From Sinomonas sp. ASV322 (GTDB lineage Bacteria; Actinomycetota; Actinomycetes; Actinomycetales; Micrococcaceae): a stretch of 64,000 nucleotides of DNA. The stretch spans positions 62,001 through 126,000 of the forward strand of contig NZ_JAVFJJ010000002.1 of assembly GCF_030908245.1 (NCBI RefSeq). Direction: 5' to 3'. The translations under genes and the position numbers were made by a program. This document shows positions 40,625 through 49,142 of this stretch, piece by piece; positions within the stretch are counted from its first letter, which is position 1; the number at the start of each line of letters is the position of its first letter. The notes beneath the pieces were generated by a model, which was given only the letters and a program-made list of their open reading frames with translations, did not search any database and had not been told where the DNA came from.

Positions 40625-42094
40625 TTAGACCACGATGCGCGGCCGTGCGCGTTCGAGGGCGATGAAGGCGACGAAGCCGATGCCGCAGCCGATGAACCAC
40701 GAGTAGTCGGAGATCCACTTGGCCTGGCCGATGAGGCTCGGGACGAGGCCGGAGGCGATCGAGGGGACGCCGGCGATGATGGTGGCCCACACCGCGTTGG
40801 GATTGAAGCCGTTGACGAACCAGTAGCGGCCGGTCGGGCTCATGGTGTACATCTCCTCGACCCAGACCTTCTGGCGGGAGATGACGAAATAGCCGGCGAT
40901 GAGGATCCCGAACAACGGCCCGATGAGACCGCCGAGGATGCCCAGGGACCACTGGATCGCGGTCGGGTTCGAGTACCAGTTCCACGGGGTCAGCAGGACC
41001 GAGCCGACGGCGGCGATCATCCCGCCGGCGCGCCAGGAGATCTTCTGCGGGTTCACGTGGGAGAAGTCGAACGCCGGGGAGATGAAGTTGGCCACGATGT
41101 TGATGCCGACGGTCGCGGTCACGAAGGTCAGCCCGCCCAGGATGGTCGCGAACGGGGCGTCGATCCGGGAGACGGTCTCGATCGGATCGGTGATGAGCTC
41201 GCCGAACACCGGCACGGTCGCGGAGGCAGTGATGACGGTCAGGAGCGAGAAGAAGAGGAAGTTCACGGGAAGGCCCAGGAAGTTGCCCTTCTTGACCTTG
41301 TCGAAGGACTTCGCGTAGCGGGAGAAGTCGCCGAAGTTGAGCATCGGACCGGAGAAGTAGCTCACCACGAGCGCGATCGCCGAGAGCATGACCGGGATGG
41401 AGGCCCCGAAGTCGAGGGTCTTGCCCACCGAGAGGTTCAGGGAGACGTGGTCCCAGCCGGCCTTGGACACGAGGTAAATCGCGAGGAGGACCATGACGAC
41501 GTAAACCGCCGGGCCGGCCCAGTCGACGAAGCGCTTGATCGCCTCCATGCCGCGCCAGAACACGAACCCCTGGGCGACCCACAGGATCGCGTAGGCGATG
41601 TACCCCAGCGCCGAGAGGCCCAGGAAGCCGTTCCCGTTCACCGCGAGCGGGGCCAGGGAGGGCCAGAACTTGAGCATCACGATCACGAGCGACTGAGAGG
41701 CCAAATACGTCTGCACCCCGTACCAGGCGATGGCGATGGAGCCGCGGATGATGGCCGGGATGTTCGCGCCCTTGACCCCGAAAATCGCGCGGTTGATGAC
41801 CGGGTACGGCACGCCCGTGACCTGGCTGGGCTTCGCAACGAGGTTGCAGAAGAGCTGCACGATCACGATCCCGACGACGAGCGCGACGAGCACTTGCCAC
41901 GAGGCCAGCCCGAGCGCGAAGAGGCTGCCCGCGGTCAGGTACCCGCCGACACTGTGCACATCGGACATCCAGAACGCGAAGATGTTGTACGCGCCCCAAT
42001 GCTGATCCTCGAGAGGAACGAGATCCTTGTTGGAGAGGCGCGGGTCGCGATCCGCGACGGTTGTCGTCACGGCAGGGGGTGTGGAGGTGGACAT
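40625..42094 (-). CDS. NCS1-family nucleobase/allantoin/hydantoin transporter
   Basis: A 489-residue sodium- or proton-coupled transporter with twelve helices. Start ATG at 42094 follows GGAAGG. NCS1 hallmarks: RLSNKDLVPLEDQHWGAYNI, IFAFWMSDVHSVGGY, VPYPVINRAIFGVKG, and FFSGP-like VVSYFSGPMLNFGDFSRYAK. Substrates in this family are cytosine, uracil, allantoin or hydantoins; which one here cannot be told. Divergent from an XRE-cupin regulator and preceded by a strong palindrome at 42123. Confidence 0.88.
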   Translation of the reverse strand: MSTSTPPAVTTTVADRDPRLSNKDLVPLEDQHWGAYNIFAFWMSDVHSVGGYLTAGSLFALGLASWQVLVALVVGIVIVQLFCNLVAKPSQVTGVPYPVINRAIFGVKGANIPAIIRGSIAIAWYGVQTYLASQSLVIVMLKFWPSLAPLAVNGNGFLGLSALGYIAYAILWVAQGFVFWRGMEAIKRFVDWAGPAVYVVMVLLAIYLVSKAGWDHVSLNLSVGKTLDFGASIPVMLSAIALVVSYFSGPMLNFGDFSRYAKSFDKVKKGNFLGLPVNFLFFSLLTVITASATVPVFGELITDPIETVSRIDAPFATILGGLTFVTATVGINIVANFISPAFDFSHVNPQKISWRAGGMIAAVGSVLLTPWNWYSNPTAIQWSLGILGGLIGPLFGILIAGYFVISRQKVWVEEMYTMSPTGRYWFVNGFNPNAVWATIIAGVPSIASGLVPSLIGQAKWISDYSWFIGCGIGFVAFIALERARPRIVV

Positions 42095-42122
42095 GTGTCC
42101 CGCCTTCCCGGGAGGTAGCGAC

Positions 42123-42144
42123 GTGTTAAGCGGGCGCTTAACAC
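42123..42144. promoter_or_regulatory. Perfect palindrome upstream of the NCS1 transporter
   Basis: Arms GTGTTAAGCG and CGCTTAACAC are perfect complements separated by GG. It lies 29 bp before the transporter's start codon, where a repressor would block transcription. The divergent XRE-cupin protein is the natural candidate to bind it. Confidence 0.65.
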
Positions 42145-42245
42145 CCCTCCACGGTAGAAACGCGGATCGCTCGTCCCGTTTCGCTCGTGTAAAGAGCGTG
42201 TGAAACCGTAGGACCACATTTCAAGCGTCGCAAGAAGGGGGCCCG

Positions 42246-42893
42246 GTGACCATCCCGGACGAAGTTGCGCAAGGCGTCGGGGCGCGCCTGAGGTCCCTGC
42301 GCGAATCCGCGGGCGTGACCCTCCGCGGCCTCGCCAAGAAGCTGGGTATCAGCCCGAGCGCCGTCTCGCAGATCGAGCGCGGGCATCTCCAACCGTCGCT
42401 CGGACGCGTCATCGCCATGACCGAAGCCCTCGGGGTCCCCCTCACGTCCGCCTTCGCCCCCGGAAGCCTTCCTCCCGGCGCGATCGTCCGCGCGGAGGGC
42501 GTCGTCGTCGCCCGCTCGGGAGACATCCGCGCCGTCCCGGTCCGCGGCGGGGTGACCATCCGGCGTCTCACGCCGCGCCCTGTCGACGGCGTCGAGTTCT
42601 TCGAGTCCGTCTACCCTCCCGGCTCCGCATCCAATGCCGGGGCCCCGGTCCAGCACGAGGGCCTCGAGCTCGGGACCGTGACCTCCGGGGAACTCACCGT
42701 GGAACTCGGATCGGAGACCCTGACCCTGTGCGCCGGAGACTCGATCTCGTTCCCGAGCACCACGCCACACCTGCTCTCGAACCGCTCCCATGACGACGCC
42801 GTCGCGACGTGGATCATCCTGCACTCCCCGGGCGGAGTCCCACGGACGCCGCAGGGCGATGACGGCCCTTCGCTTGTCAGCCCGCACGAGTAG
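42246..42893 (+). CDS. XRE-family regulator with cupin sensor domain
   Basis: 215 residues. The N-terminal helix-turn-helix spans about residues 12-65 (LRGLAKKLGISPSAVSQIER). A C-terminal cupin barrel spans about 120-200 (HEGLELGTVTSGELTVELGS, DSISFPSTTPHLLSN). PuuR-like layout; these regulators often sense nitrogen compounds. GTG at 42246 follows AAGGGGG. It probably controls the divergent NCS1 transporter. Its stop lies 11 bp before the DUF445 gene. Confidence 0.86.
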   Translation: MTIPDEVAQGVGARLRSLRESAGVTLRGLAKKLGISPSAVSQIERGHLQPSLGRVIAMTEALGVPLTSAFAPGSLPPGAIVRAEGVVVARSGDIRAVPVRGGVTIRRLTPRPVDGVEFFESVYPPGSASNAGAPVQHEGLELGTVTSGELTVELGSETLTLCAGDSISFPSTTPHLLSNRSHDDAVATWIILHSPGGVPRTPQGDDGPSLVSPHE

Positions 42894-42903
42894 GGTGAGG
42901 CGT

Positions 42904-44241
42904 ATGGTGACGCTCGATCGACGCCGGAGGGATAAAGGGCTCAGGGATAAAGGGCTCAGGGATCGGCCGCAGAGGCAGGTCCGGCGCGAGCTGAGCCCCG
43001 CGGACGCCGAGCGTGCGGCCGGCCTCCGCAGCATGAAGACGATCGCCCTGAGCCTGCTCATCGCGATGGCCGTCGTGTTCGCGGTCGCGTTCGCGCTCCA
43101 GGCCCAGTTCCCGTGGCTCCAGTACATCCGGGCCGCCGCGGAGGGCGGAATGGTCGGCGCCCTCGCCGACTGGTTCGCCGTCACCGCACTCTTCCGGTAT
43201 CCGATGGGGATCAAGATCCCGCACACGGCGATCATCCCGCGACGCAAGGATCAGATCGGCACGGCGCTGAGCAGTTTCGTCGAGGACAACTTCCTCTCGG
43301 CCGACGTCGTGCGGGCGAAGCTGGATTCGGCGGACATCGCGCGCAAGGCGGGCGCGTGGCTCGCGACCCCCGCGGGAGCCGAGCGGGTCGCGCGGGAGGG
43401 CGCCGCCGTCGTCCGCGGAGCCTTTACCGTGCTCAATGACGACGACGTCCAGACCGTCATCGAGGGGCTCGTCCGCAAGCATCTGCTCACCCCGCCGTGG
43501 GGGCCGCCCCTCGGGCGGCTCGCCGAGCGCGTGTTCGAGGCGGGGCACCACCACCGGCTCGTGGACCTCCTTGTGGACCGTGCGGCGGAGTGGGTCGCCG
43601 GGAACTACTCGATCGTCACGCGGGTCGTGACGGACCGCTCGCCCTCGTGGGTGCCGAACTTCGCGAACGAGCTCGTAGGCGACAAGGTCTACATCGAGCT
43701 CTCCAAGTTCGTTGCCGCAGTGCAGGCGGATCAGAATCACCAAGTGCGCAAGTCGATCGACAAGTACCTCACGGATCTCGCGCGCGACCTCCAGTTCGAA
43801 CCGGCCATGATCGCGCGGGCAGAGAACCTCAAGGGCCAAATCCTCGGCGACCCCGAGGTCCGAGACCTCGCTCGCCGCACGTGGACGACCATCAAGCACG
43901 CCCTCCTCGACGCCGTCAACGACCCGCACAGCGAGCTCTACCAGCGATTCACGACGGCGGTGCGGGACTTCGGCGCGAGGCTTGTCGCCGAGGACGAACT
44001 CGCGGGAAAGGTCAACGCGTGGATCGGAGACGCCGCGGGCTACATCGTCGCGACGTACCGCTCAGACATCGCGGGCGTCATCGAGGACACGATCGCGCGC
44101 TGGGACGCCGAGGAGACATCACAGAAGATCGAGCTCCAAGTCGGGCGGGACCTCCAGTACATCCGGCTCAACGGAACCATCGTCGGGGCCCTCGCGGGCA
44201 TCCTGATCTATGCCGTGGCCCACGCAGTATTCGGCGGCTGA
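42904..44241 (+). CDS. DUF445 membrane-associated protein
   Basis: 445 residues. After a basic N-terminal stretch containing a duplicated DKGLR unit come a membrane helix (about 44-67) and the DUF445 signature AAAEGGMVGALADWFAVTALF, RYPMGIKIPHTAIIPRRKDQ. The long helical middle ends in a second membrane segment (GTIVGALAGILIYAVAHAVF). Function is unknown for the family. ATG at 42904 lies seven bases after TAGGGT, whose TAG is the previous gene's stop codon, so it may have its own leaderless transcript. Confidence 0.87.
   Translation: MVTLDRRRRDKGLRDKGLRDRPQRQVRRELSPADAERAAGLRSMKTIALSLLIAMAVVFAVAFALQAQFPWLQYIRAAAEGGMVGALADWFAVTALFRYPMGIKIPHTAIIPRRKDQIGTALSSFVEDNFLSADVVRAKLDSADIARKAGAWLATPAGAERVAREGAAVVRGAFTVLNDDDVQTVIEGLVRKHLLTPPWGPPLGRLAERVFEAGHHHRLVDLLVDRAAEWVAGNYSIVTRVVTDRSPSWVPNFANELVGDKVYIELSKFVAAVQADQNHQVRKSIDKYLTDLARDLQFEPAMIARAENLKGQILGDPEVRDLARRTWTTIKHALLDAVNDPHSELYQRFTTAVRDFGARLVAEDELAGKVNAWIGDAAGYIVATYRSDIAGVIEDTIARWDAEETSQKIELQVGRDLQYIRLNGTIVGALAGILIYAVAHAVFGG
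42931..42960 (+). repeat. 15-bp in-frame tandem duplication in the DUF445 gene
   Basis: Two identical copies of GATAAAGGGCTCAGG, head to tail and in frame, each encoding DKGLR. The copy number could vary without a frameshift. Confidence 0.85.
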
Positions 44242-44377
44242 CAACCCGCTCACTGAGTGCTGAATATCATTATCTTGACAATATTCTCTAGCCATTGACC
44301 CTTTTTCTGTCGAAGTTAGAAAATGGCACTGCGTGCGCGCGCATCCCACTTTCCATACTTCCTATGAAGGGACAGGG

Positions 44378-46405
44378 ATGGTCATGGCCGAAGAGCCGAC
44401 TGGCCGTCAGGAGCTCGACGAGCTTATTGCAGGTGCTGCCGCACTCGGCACCCTCGCAGCCAACGAAGAGGCGTTCCGCGCCGCCGTCGACGCGTTCCGT
44501 GCGCAAGACGGCGAGTCGATGGCCAGCCTGCTGGCCCGACATCAGCTCACCGAACAATGCGAAATCATCTGCCGGTGGCTGCGCAGCAAGGAAACCGTTC
44601 TGCTGTGCCTCGAACTCGCGGGACCGCCGCCCGAGGAGATCGTGCAGGATGCGTTCGGATTCGCCCAGGTCGTCGCGAAAATAGCCGCCGACGAAGAATT
44701 GGTCGAACTTCTCGCGACCGCCGTGACAGAACGGAGCCGCGCGTCCTGGGACAGCCTCGTCCACCAGGCCGACGCCTCTCGGTTCAGCCACGAGCTGTGC
44801 CATTGGGCCTCGGCAGTCCACTACCGCCTCGTCTGCGAGGTGGTCTGCAATCCGCAACCCGTGGTCGAACGGCCGAGCCTCGTCGATGAACTCTCGGCTG
44901 CCGGGCGCGCTATCGGCGCACTCGCCGCAGACCGTGAGCTCTTCGCCGAGGCCGAGAAGGCCGTCATCGCCGACCTGTGTCTGGGACTCCAGGACGTCCT
45001 CGAACGGGCCTCGCTCGGCCCGTGGTGTCGGCTCGTGTGCGAGTGGTTCTGCAGCTGGCGGTGCTTCCTGCGGTGCATCGAGCTCTGCCGGAGGTTCCCG
45101 CTCCCGCTGCCCGAATCGCCGATTGGGGAGATGCTCGAATTCGCACGGGCGACGGCGGCGCTCCCCCAGGCGGGCCTCGAACGGCTCGCGGCCGCGGCCC
45201 TCCGCGGCGACGCGGAGCTGGTGGGCGAACTCGCGAAGGAGTTCGGCTACGAGCGGTTCTGCCTCCAGTTCTGCCACTGGGTGTGCCTCCTGCGCTGCAC
45301 GCGTTTCTGCTTCTGCGTGTGCCCGCCGCGCAACCTCGGCATCTTCACGAAGATCGGCGCGCTGCACTACGCAACCGACGTCCACAGCGCTCCCGGCAGC
45401 ACGGGCCTGACCGTCGCCGACGCGCGGGCCTTCTACTCGACGCTGCGGCTCAACGGCGGGCTCTCGCTCGTCGACGGCGCACCGCTCGTCGAGTACCGCT
45501 TCGAGACCGTCCACACGAACTCGGACGGCAGCACGCTCGCGGACGGCACACCGATCCTCCCGACGTCATGGCAGCCCGTGGTGCCGGCGCAGATCGCGGC
45601 GACAGAGATCGGGGTGTTCGAGCGTCCCCTTGGCGTCTTCCCCTTCTTCGAGGAGATCCGCGTCGTCGTCAACGGCTCGACTCCCGGGGACTTCAACATC
45701 ACGCCGAGCCCCGACGGCTGGATCAAGGTCCCGCCCATGTTCCCGGTGCCGCCCATGGTGCCGGTGCCGGACCCGAACTGGCGGTTCTACCCGGGGGACG
45801 CACTCATCAACTTCATGACGCCGACGCTCCCCTACACGGCCTCGGTCGACGAGACCGGCGTCGTCGCGGGCGCCTCGGCCAACGCGCCGCTCATGACGGA
45901 CGTCCACTACGGCGTCCGGATGCGGCTGCGCAATCAGGGCACGAGCGGCTCGGGCACCGACGCCGGAACGTGTTCGCACATCGCGATCAACAACACGCTG
46001 TACAACAACGTGTCCCACCACCCGTACTGGCCTGGTGGCCTGTTCGGGGCATCGAACGAACTCGCGGTCTCGGACATCGGAATCGAGGAGCTCCGGGTCA
46101 ACCCGTGCTCCACGCTCTCTGATTCGCTCACGGTCAAGTTCACGGCCGCGCATTCGCATCTCGGCGCCGTCTCGGCCAAGCTCGAGGGCCCGGGCGGTCC
46201 GTTCGCGTTCACGCTCATGCCGGACGCGGGCTCGACGGCCGGCGCGAACCTCTACGGCGACGCAGTGCCCGCGGGCGGGTGGTCGTTCGGGTCGCTGGCC
46301 CCGTGCGCGTACCTGCTGAGCCTGAGCGTCGAGGTCCTCCTCACGACCGGCGACAGTGTTCCGTACCCGCCGCTCACTGACTACATCGCGTTCTGCAAGA
46401 AGTAG
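44378..46405 (+). CDS. Cysteine-rich protein with four tandem Cys/Trp repeats, uncharacterised
   Basis: 675 residues, no family recognised. ATG at 44378 follows GAAGGGA; an ATG at 44384 is possible. Residues 12-315 hold four helical repeats of 76-80 residues, each ending in the same motif: C-x-W-x9-C, with Trp at 67, 143, 223 and 301. In three repeats another Cys stands four residues before the first Cys, and in three a Cys stands four residues after the last. Residues 320-675 are beta-rich and Pro/Gly-rich, like a surface domain. No signal peptide or membrane helix is obvious. An AT-rich stretch with TTGACA (44275) precedes the gene. Metal or iron-sulfur binding, or disulfide staples, are possible readings. 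Confidence 0.72.
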   Translation: MVMAEEPTGRQELDELIAGAAALGTLAANEEAFRAAVDAFRAQDGESMASLLARHQLTEQCEIICRWLRSKETVLLCLELAGPPPEEIVQDAFGFAQVVAKIAADEELVELLATAVTERSRASWDSLVHQADASRFSHELCHWASAVHYRLVCEVVCNPQPVVERPSLVDELSAAGRAIGALAADRELFAEAEKAVIADLCLGLQDVLERASLGPWCRLVCEWFCSWRCFLRCIELCRRFPLPLPESPIGEMLEFARATAALPQAGLERLAAAALRGDAELVGELAKEFGYERFCLQFCHWVCLLRCTRFCFCVCPPRNLGIFTKIGALHYATDVHSAPGSTGLTVADARAFYSTLRLNGGLSLVDGAPLVEYRFETVHTNSDGSTLADGTPILPTSWQPVVPAQIAATEIGVFERPLGVFPFFEEIRVVVNGSTPGDFNITPSPDGWIKVPPMFPVPPMVPVPDPNWRFYPGDALINFMTPTLPYTASVDETGVVAGASANAPLMTDVHYGVRMRLRNQGTSGSGTDAGTCSHIAINNTLYNNVSHHPYWPGGLFGASNELAVSDIGIEELRVNPCSTLSDSLTVKFTAAHSHLGAVSAKLEGPGGPFAFTLMPDAGSTAGANLYGDAVPAGGWSFGSLAPCAYLLSLSVEVLLTTGDSVPYPPLTDYIAFCKK

Positions 46406-46422
46406 CACCCCGGGTCCGGGCG

Positions 46423-46590
46423 CCCCCCCCCCCCCCCCGCGGGGGGCCCGCCCCGTCGGGGTCGCGACAACGGCACATCCCCCCCCCCCCCACCGGGTTT
46501 ACTTCACTACTCCCCCCCCGGGGCCCGGCCCCCCCCCCCCCGGCGGGGGGGGCGCCCGGCCCGTTCGGCTTCGCGACAAGGCGACTTCCC
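46423..46590. repeat. Degenerate tandem duplication with long poly-C and poly-G runs
   Basis: C runs of 16 (46423-46438), 13 (46479-46491), 8 (46512-46519) and 13 (46529-46541), each near G runs of up to 8. Two related units can be aligned: 46441-46481 and 46545-46590, both with CCG-CCCGT-CGG-TCGCGACAA-GGC and ending in TCCC. No coding sense is visible. It separates two convergent genes, so extreme C:G hairpins could act as terminators; sequencing or assembly error in the homopolymers is also possible. Confidence 0.7.
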
Positions 46591-46614
46591 GACGCCGCCA
46601 TCGGGGTACTGAGC

Positions 46615-47463
46615 CTACGGCGCCTCGGGGTGCAGCCGGGCGCGACGCTCCTCGATCTCCCGCTCGACGGCCTGCTCGGGAGTCTCGCCGACCCGCGACC
46701 CCGCCGGGGCGATCGGCGGCACGGCCTCGGAGATGGCAAGCGGGGCCGGGCCGAATGCGATGCGCGTAGACCGCACGACGGCGCGGCCCATGGCGTGGTT
46801 GCCCATCCCACCCACGACGGCGCCGATGCCGAACGGAAGGGCCCGGCCAAGGACGGCCCCGGTCTGCTTGCGCAGGAGCCACTTGAGGAACCGCTCCTGG
46901 ACCTGGCGCTGGACCATGCGCGCGACCGGGCCCGGAAGCGAGCGGTTGATCACCGCTCCCCACACCCCGCGGGCGCCCGCGCCAGTGCCGAGAGCATGGC
47001 CCGTGACCGCGCTCAGGAGCGCCGTGCCCTCTTCCCCGAGCATGATGGCCATAACCGTGGTCCGCGCCCGCTCGGGGTCTTCGAGGTGGATGCCATGGAG
47101 TTCCGCGACGGACGCCGCGAACAGGGCCGTCCCCTCGAGGAATCCGACGGTTGCGGCGGCAGAGAGGCCGAGGGACACCGCAGTGCCGACCCCGGGCACC
47201 GCCGCGCTCCCGCCCACCGCGGCGCCCGTTCCCGTCACGAGCGCTAGGTAGTCCCGCTCGAGCCGCCTCTGGAGCTCCGCCGAAGTTTCGTTCGGGTGGC
47301 GGTGCCGCATGCGACGGAGGTTAGCCACAACGAGGGGCCGTTGAACGTCGACGGCGCGCACAAGCACACGCTGGAGGCCCGGCCGCGCTTGGCCGTCCCG
47401 GTCGAGCACGGCTCTGTGGGCGGTGTCCTGGGCGATCTTGAGGGCAGGGTTCTTCCTCGCCAT
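46615..47463 (-). CDS. Glycine-rich hydrophobic protein of unknown function
   Basis: 282 residues. A basic N-terminus (ALKIAQDTAHRAVLDRDGQA) is followed by RMRHRHPNETSAELQRRLER and a long Gly/Ala-rich hydrophobic stretch (GTGAAVGGSAAVPGVGTAVS, then GLSAAATVGFLEGTALFAAS), then a second hydrophobic stretch near residue 215 (LPFGIGAVVGGMGNHAMGRA). Some resemblance to EcsC-like proteins, but I cannot confirm it. The ATG at 47463 lies six bases after TAGGCT, a probable leaderless start. Neighbouring esterase is transcribed the same way from its own promoter. Confidence 0.72.
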   Translation of the reverse strand: MARKNPALKIAQDTAHRAVLDRDGQARPGLQRVLVRAVDVQRPLVVANLRRMRHRHPNETSAELQRRLERDYLALVTGTGAAVGGSAAVPGVGTAVSLGLSAAATVGFLEGTALFAASVAELHGIHLEDPERARTTVMAIMLGEEGTALLSAVTGHALGTGAGARGVWGAVINRSLPGPVARMVQRQVQERFLKWLLRKQTGAVLGRALPFGIGAVVGGMGNHAMGRAVVRSTRIAFGPAPLAISEAVPPIAPAGSRVGETPEQAVEREIEERRARLHPEAP

Positions 47464-47472
47464 GAACCCAGC

Positions 47473-48111
47473 CTAGTGGCGGGCATTGAGGACGTAATGC
47501 CTCAGGAACACCGAGACGTCCGCGATCTCCCGCCTGCCGATGCGGTGCCCCATGCCCGGATACCTCCGGGCGGTGAGTCGGGTGTGGGAGTCGAGCCATT
47601 CGGCGGTCGCCTCGACCGCGTCCGGATGGATGACGACGTCGTCGGGGTCGCGGCCCCAGAAGAACGCGGGCGGCTCGGGGAGGCTCTCCGTGAGCGAGAG
47701 GATTTCGTTGTCGAGCACAAAGCCAGAGAGGCCGACGACGGCGGAGAACGCCTCGGGCTTGAGGCGCACGAGGGTGCTCGCGAGGGCCATTCCCTGCGAG
47801 AAGCCGAGGAGCGCGACGCTCGAATGGGCTGCCCGGACGGTGTTCACCCAGGCCTGGACCGCCGTCGTCGTCGCCATGACCTCGGCGAAATCGTTGGCGA
47901 GGAAGTAGTCGAGGAGGAACCACCCGCGGTCGCCGCCCACGTCGAGCGGGCCACGCGGGGCCGCGAGCGTGAACTCTGGCGGGAGCCCTCCCGCGGCGGC
48001 GAGGATCGATTCGGGATTGCTCCCGTAGCCGTGAAGGAGGACGACGAGGGGGGTCCCCTCGCGCTGGCCCTCGGGGCGGGACCACACGACGTCGAGCGGA
48101 CGCACTGGCAT
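47473..48111 (-). CDS. Alpha/beta hydrolase, phospholipase/carboxylesterase type
   Basis: A 212-residue serine esterase. Seen: oxyanion region VVLLHGYGSNPESI, nucleophile elbow GFSQGM, the Asp-containing HPDAVE segment and the catalytic His in YPGMGHRIG. Resembles YpfH/carboxylesterase 2 family enzymes. The ATG at 48111 lies seven bases after TACGCT, so a leaderless transcript is likely; the frame upstream is open but runs through a hairpin. Substrate unknown. Confidence 0.87.
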   Translation of the reverse strand: MPVRPLDVVWSRPEGQREGTPLVVLLHGYGSNPESILAAAGGLPPEFTLAAPRGPLDVGGDRGWFLLDYFLANDFAEVMATTTAVQAWVNTVRAAHSSVALLGFSQGMALASTLVRLKPEAFSAVVGLSGFVLDNEILSLTESLPEPPAFFWGRDPDDVVIHPDAVEATAEWLDSHTRLTARRYPGMGHRIGRREIADVSVFLRHYVLNARH

Positions 48112-48135
48112 GGGGTTCAGCGTAGCGACTCCCTC

Positions 48136-48180
48136 CCGTTGCGCCGTCAGATCTGCGCAGTAGATCTGACGGCGCGACGG
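48136..48180. other. Nineteen-bp inverted repeat between esterase and fruR
   Basis: Arms at 48136-48154 and 48162-48180 pair over 19 positions with one mismatch (GCGCCGTCAGATCT against AGATCTGACGGCGC at the core), closed by a 7-nt loop. It lies upstream of two divergent genes, where a terminator is not expected, so it may be a regulatory or extragenic palindromic element. Confidence 0.55.
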
Positions 48181-48220
48181 AGAGCACCCGCTCAAAGTGA
48201 CGGCGCAACGCAGGTTCTGT

Positions 48221-48267
48221 GTTTGTGTTGGAACCCGTTGACAAACCAACATAAACGAAGATAGAGT
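48221..48267 (+). promoter_or_regulatory. Promoter and probable operator of the fructose regulon
   Basis: TTGACA (48238-48243) and TAGAGT (48262-48267), 18 bp apart, form a good sigma-70-type promoter. The -35 is bracketed by an inverted repeat, GTTTGTGTTGG (48221-48231) and CCAACATAAAC (48246-48256), with one mismatch. T/A-rich GTTTG elements are typical of DeoR-family operators, so FruR autoregulation is likely. Confidence 0.65.
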
Positions 48268-48335
48268 CAATCAAACAAAGTTAGCTGTGACGAGGACCAC
48301 ACCCCAGGTGAGGGCCGCAAGGACAAGGACGTTCG

Positions 48336-49142
48336 ATGCAGATGTTCGCCGAGGAGCGCCAAAGGCTCGTCGCCGCGCGGGTCGCGGAAGCCGGCCGAGT
48401 CAGCGTCACCGAGCTGGCCGAGCGCTTCGCCGTCACGACGGAGACCGTGCGCCGCGACCTCGCGGCGCTCGAGCAGGCGGGCGTGCTGCGCCGAGTGCAC
48501 GGAGGCGCCGTCCCGGCCGACGACGTCTCGACCACCGAGACCACGCTCTCCGAGCGCCTCGTCCAGCACTTGCCGCAGAAGCTCCTCATCGCCGAAGCCG
48601 CGGCACAGCTCATCGCGACGAGCCGGCCGGGCAGTGTCCTCCTCGACGCGGGCAGCTCGACCGAGGCGCTCGTGGACGTCCTCCTGCGGATGCGGCCCTC
48701 GAGATCGAACGGAGCGGAGCAGCACATCATCACGAACGCGCTTCCGATCGCCGACAAGCTCGCCGCAAGCCCCGCCCACGCCGTCCACCTCCTCGGGGGG
48801 CGCATCCGCGGGCTCACCAAGGCGGCCGTCGGACCGGAGACGATCGACGCCGTCGAACGCCTTCGCCCCGATCTCGCCGTCATCGGCACGAACGGCGTGG
48901 ACGCGGCGTTCGGACTCAGCACACCCGACACAGATGAGGCCGCGGTGAAGGCCGCGTTTGTACGCGCGGCGCGTCGCGTCGTCGTCCTCGCCGACGGGAG
49001 CAAACTTGGCGTCGAGACGCTCGTGCAGTTCGCGCGGCTCGATCAGCTCGACTCGCTCGTCACCGACGCCGATCCGGAGCCGGATCTCGCGGCAGCCCTT
49101 GACAAGGCAGGAGTGGAAGTAGTGAAGGCAGTAAATCCATGA
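48336..49142 (+). CDS. fruR: DeoR-family regulator of the fructose operon
   Basis: 268 residues with an N-terminal winged helix (RQRLVAARVAEAGRVSVTEL, RFAVTTETVRRDLAALE) and a phosphosugar-sensing domain (LLDAGSSTEALVDVL, GTNGVDAAFGLSTPDTDEAA, VVLADGSKLGVETLVQF). First gene of the fructose PTS cluster; in actinobacteria such proteins repress it until fructose-1-phosphate appears (family knowledge). ATG at 48336 is used; 48342 is an alternative. Its stop overlaps the fruK start by 4 bp. Confidence 0.87.
   Translation: MQMFAEERQRLVAARVAEAGRVSVTELAERFAVTTETVRRDLAALEQAGVLRRVHGGAVPADDVSTTETTLSERLVQHLPQKLLIAEAAAQLIATSRPGSVLLDAGSSTEALVDVLLRMRPSRSNGAEQHIITNALPIADKLAASPAHAVHLLGGRIRGLTKAAVGPETIDAVERLRPDLAVIGTNGVDAAFGLSTPDTDEAAVKAAFVRAARRVVVLADGSKLGVETLVQFARLDQLDSLVTDADPEPDLAAALDKAGVEVVKAVNP

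Noticed and set aside
48136-48180. Terminator for the esterase or the sugar genes
   Set aside because: It lies upstream, not downstream, of both flanking genes, so it was kept only as an inverted repeat of unknown role.
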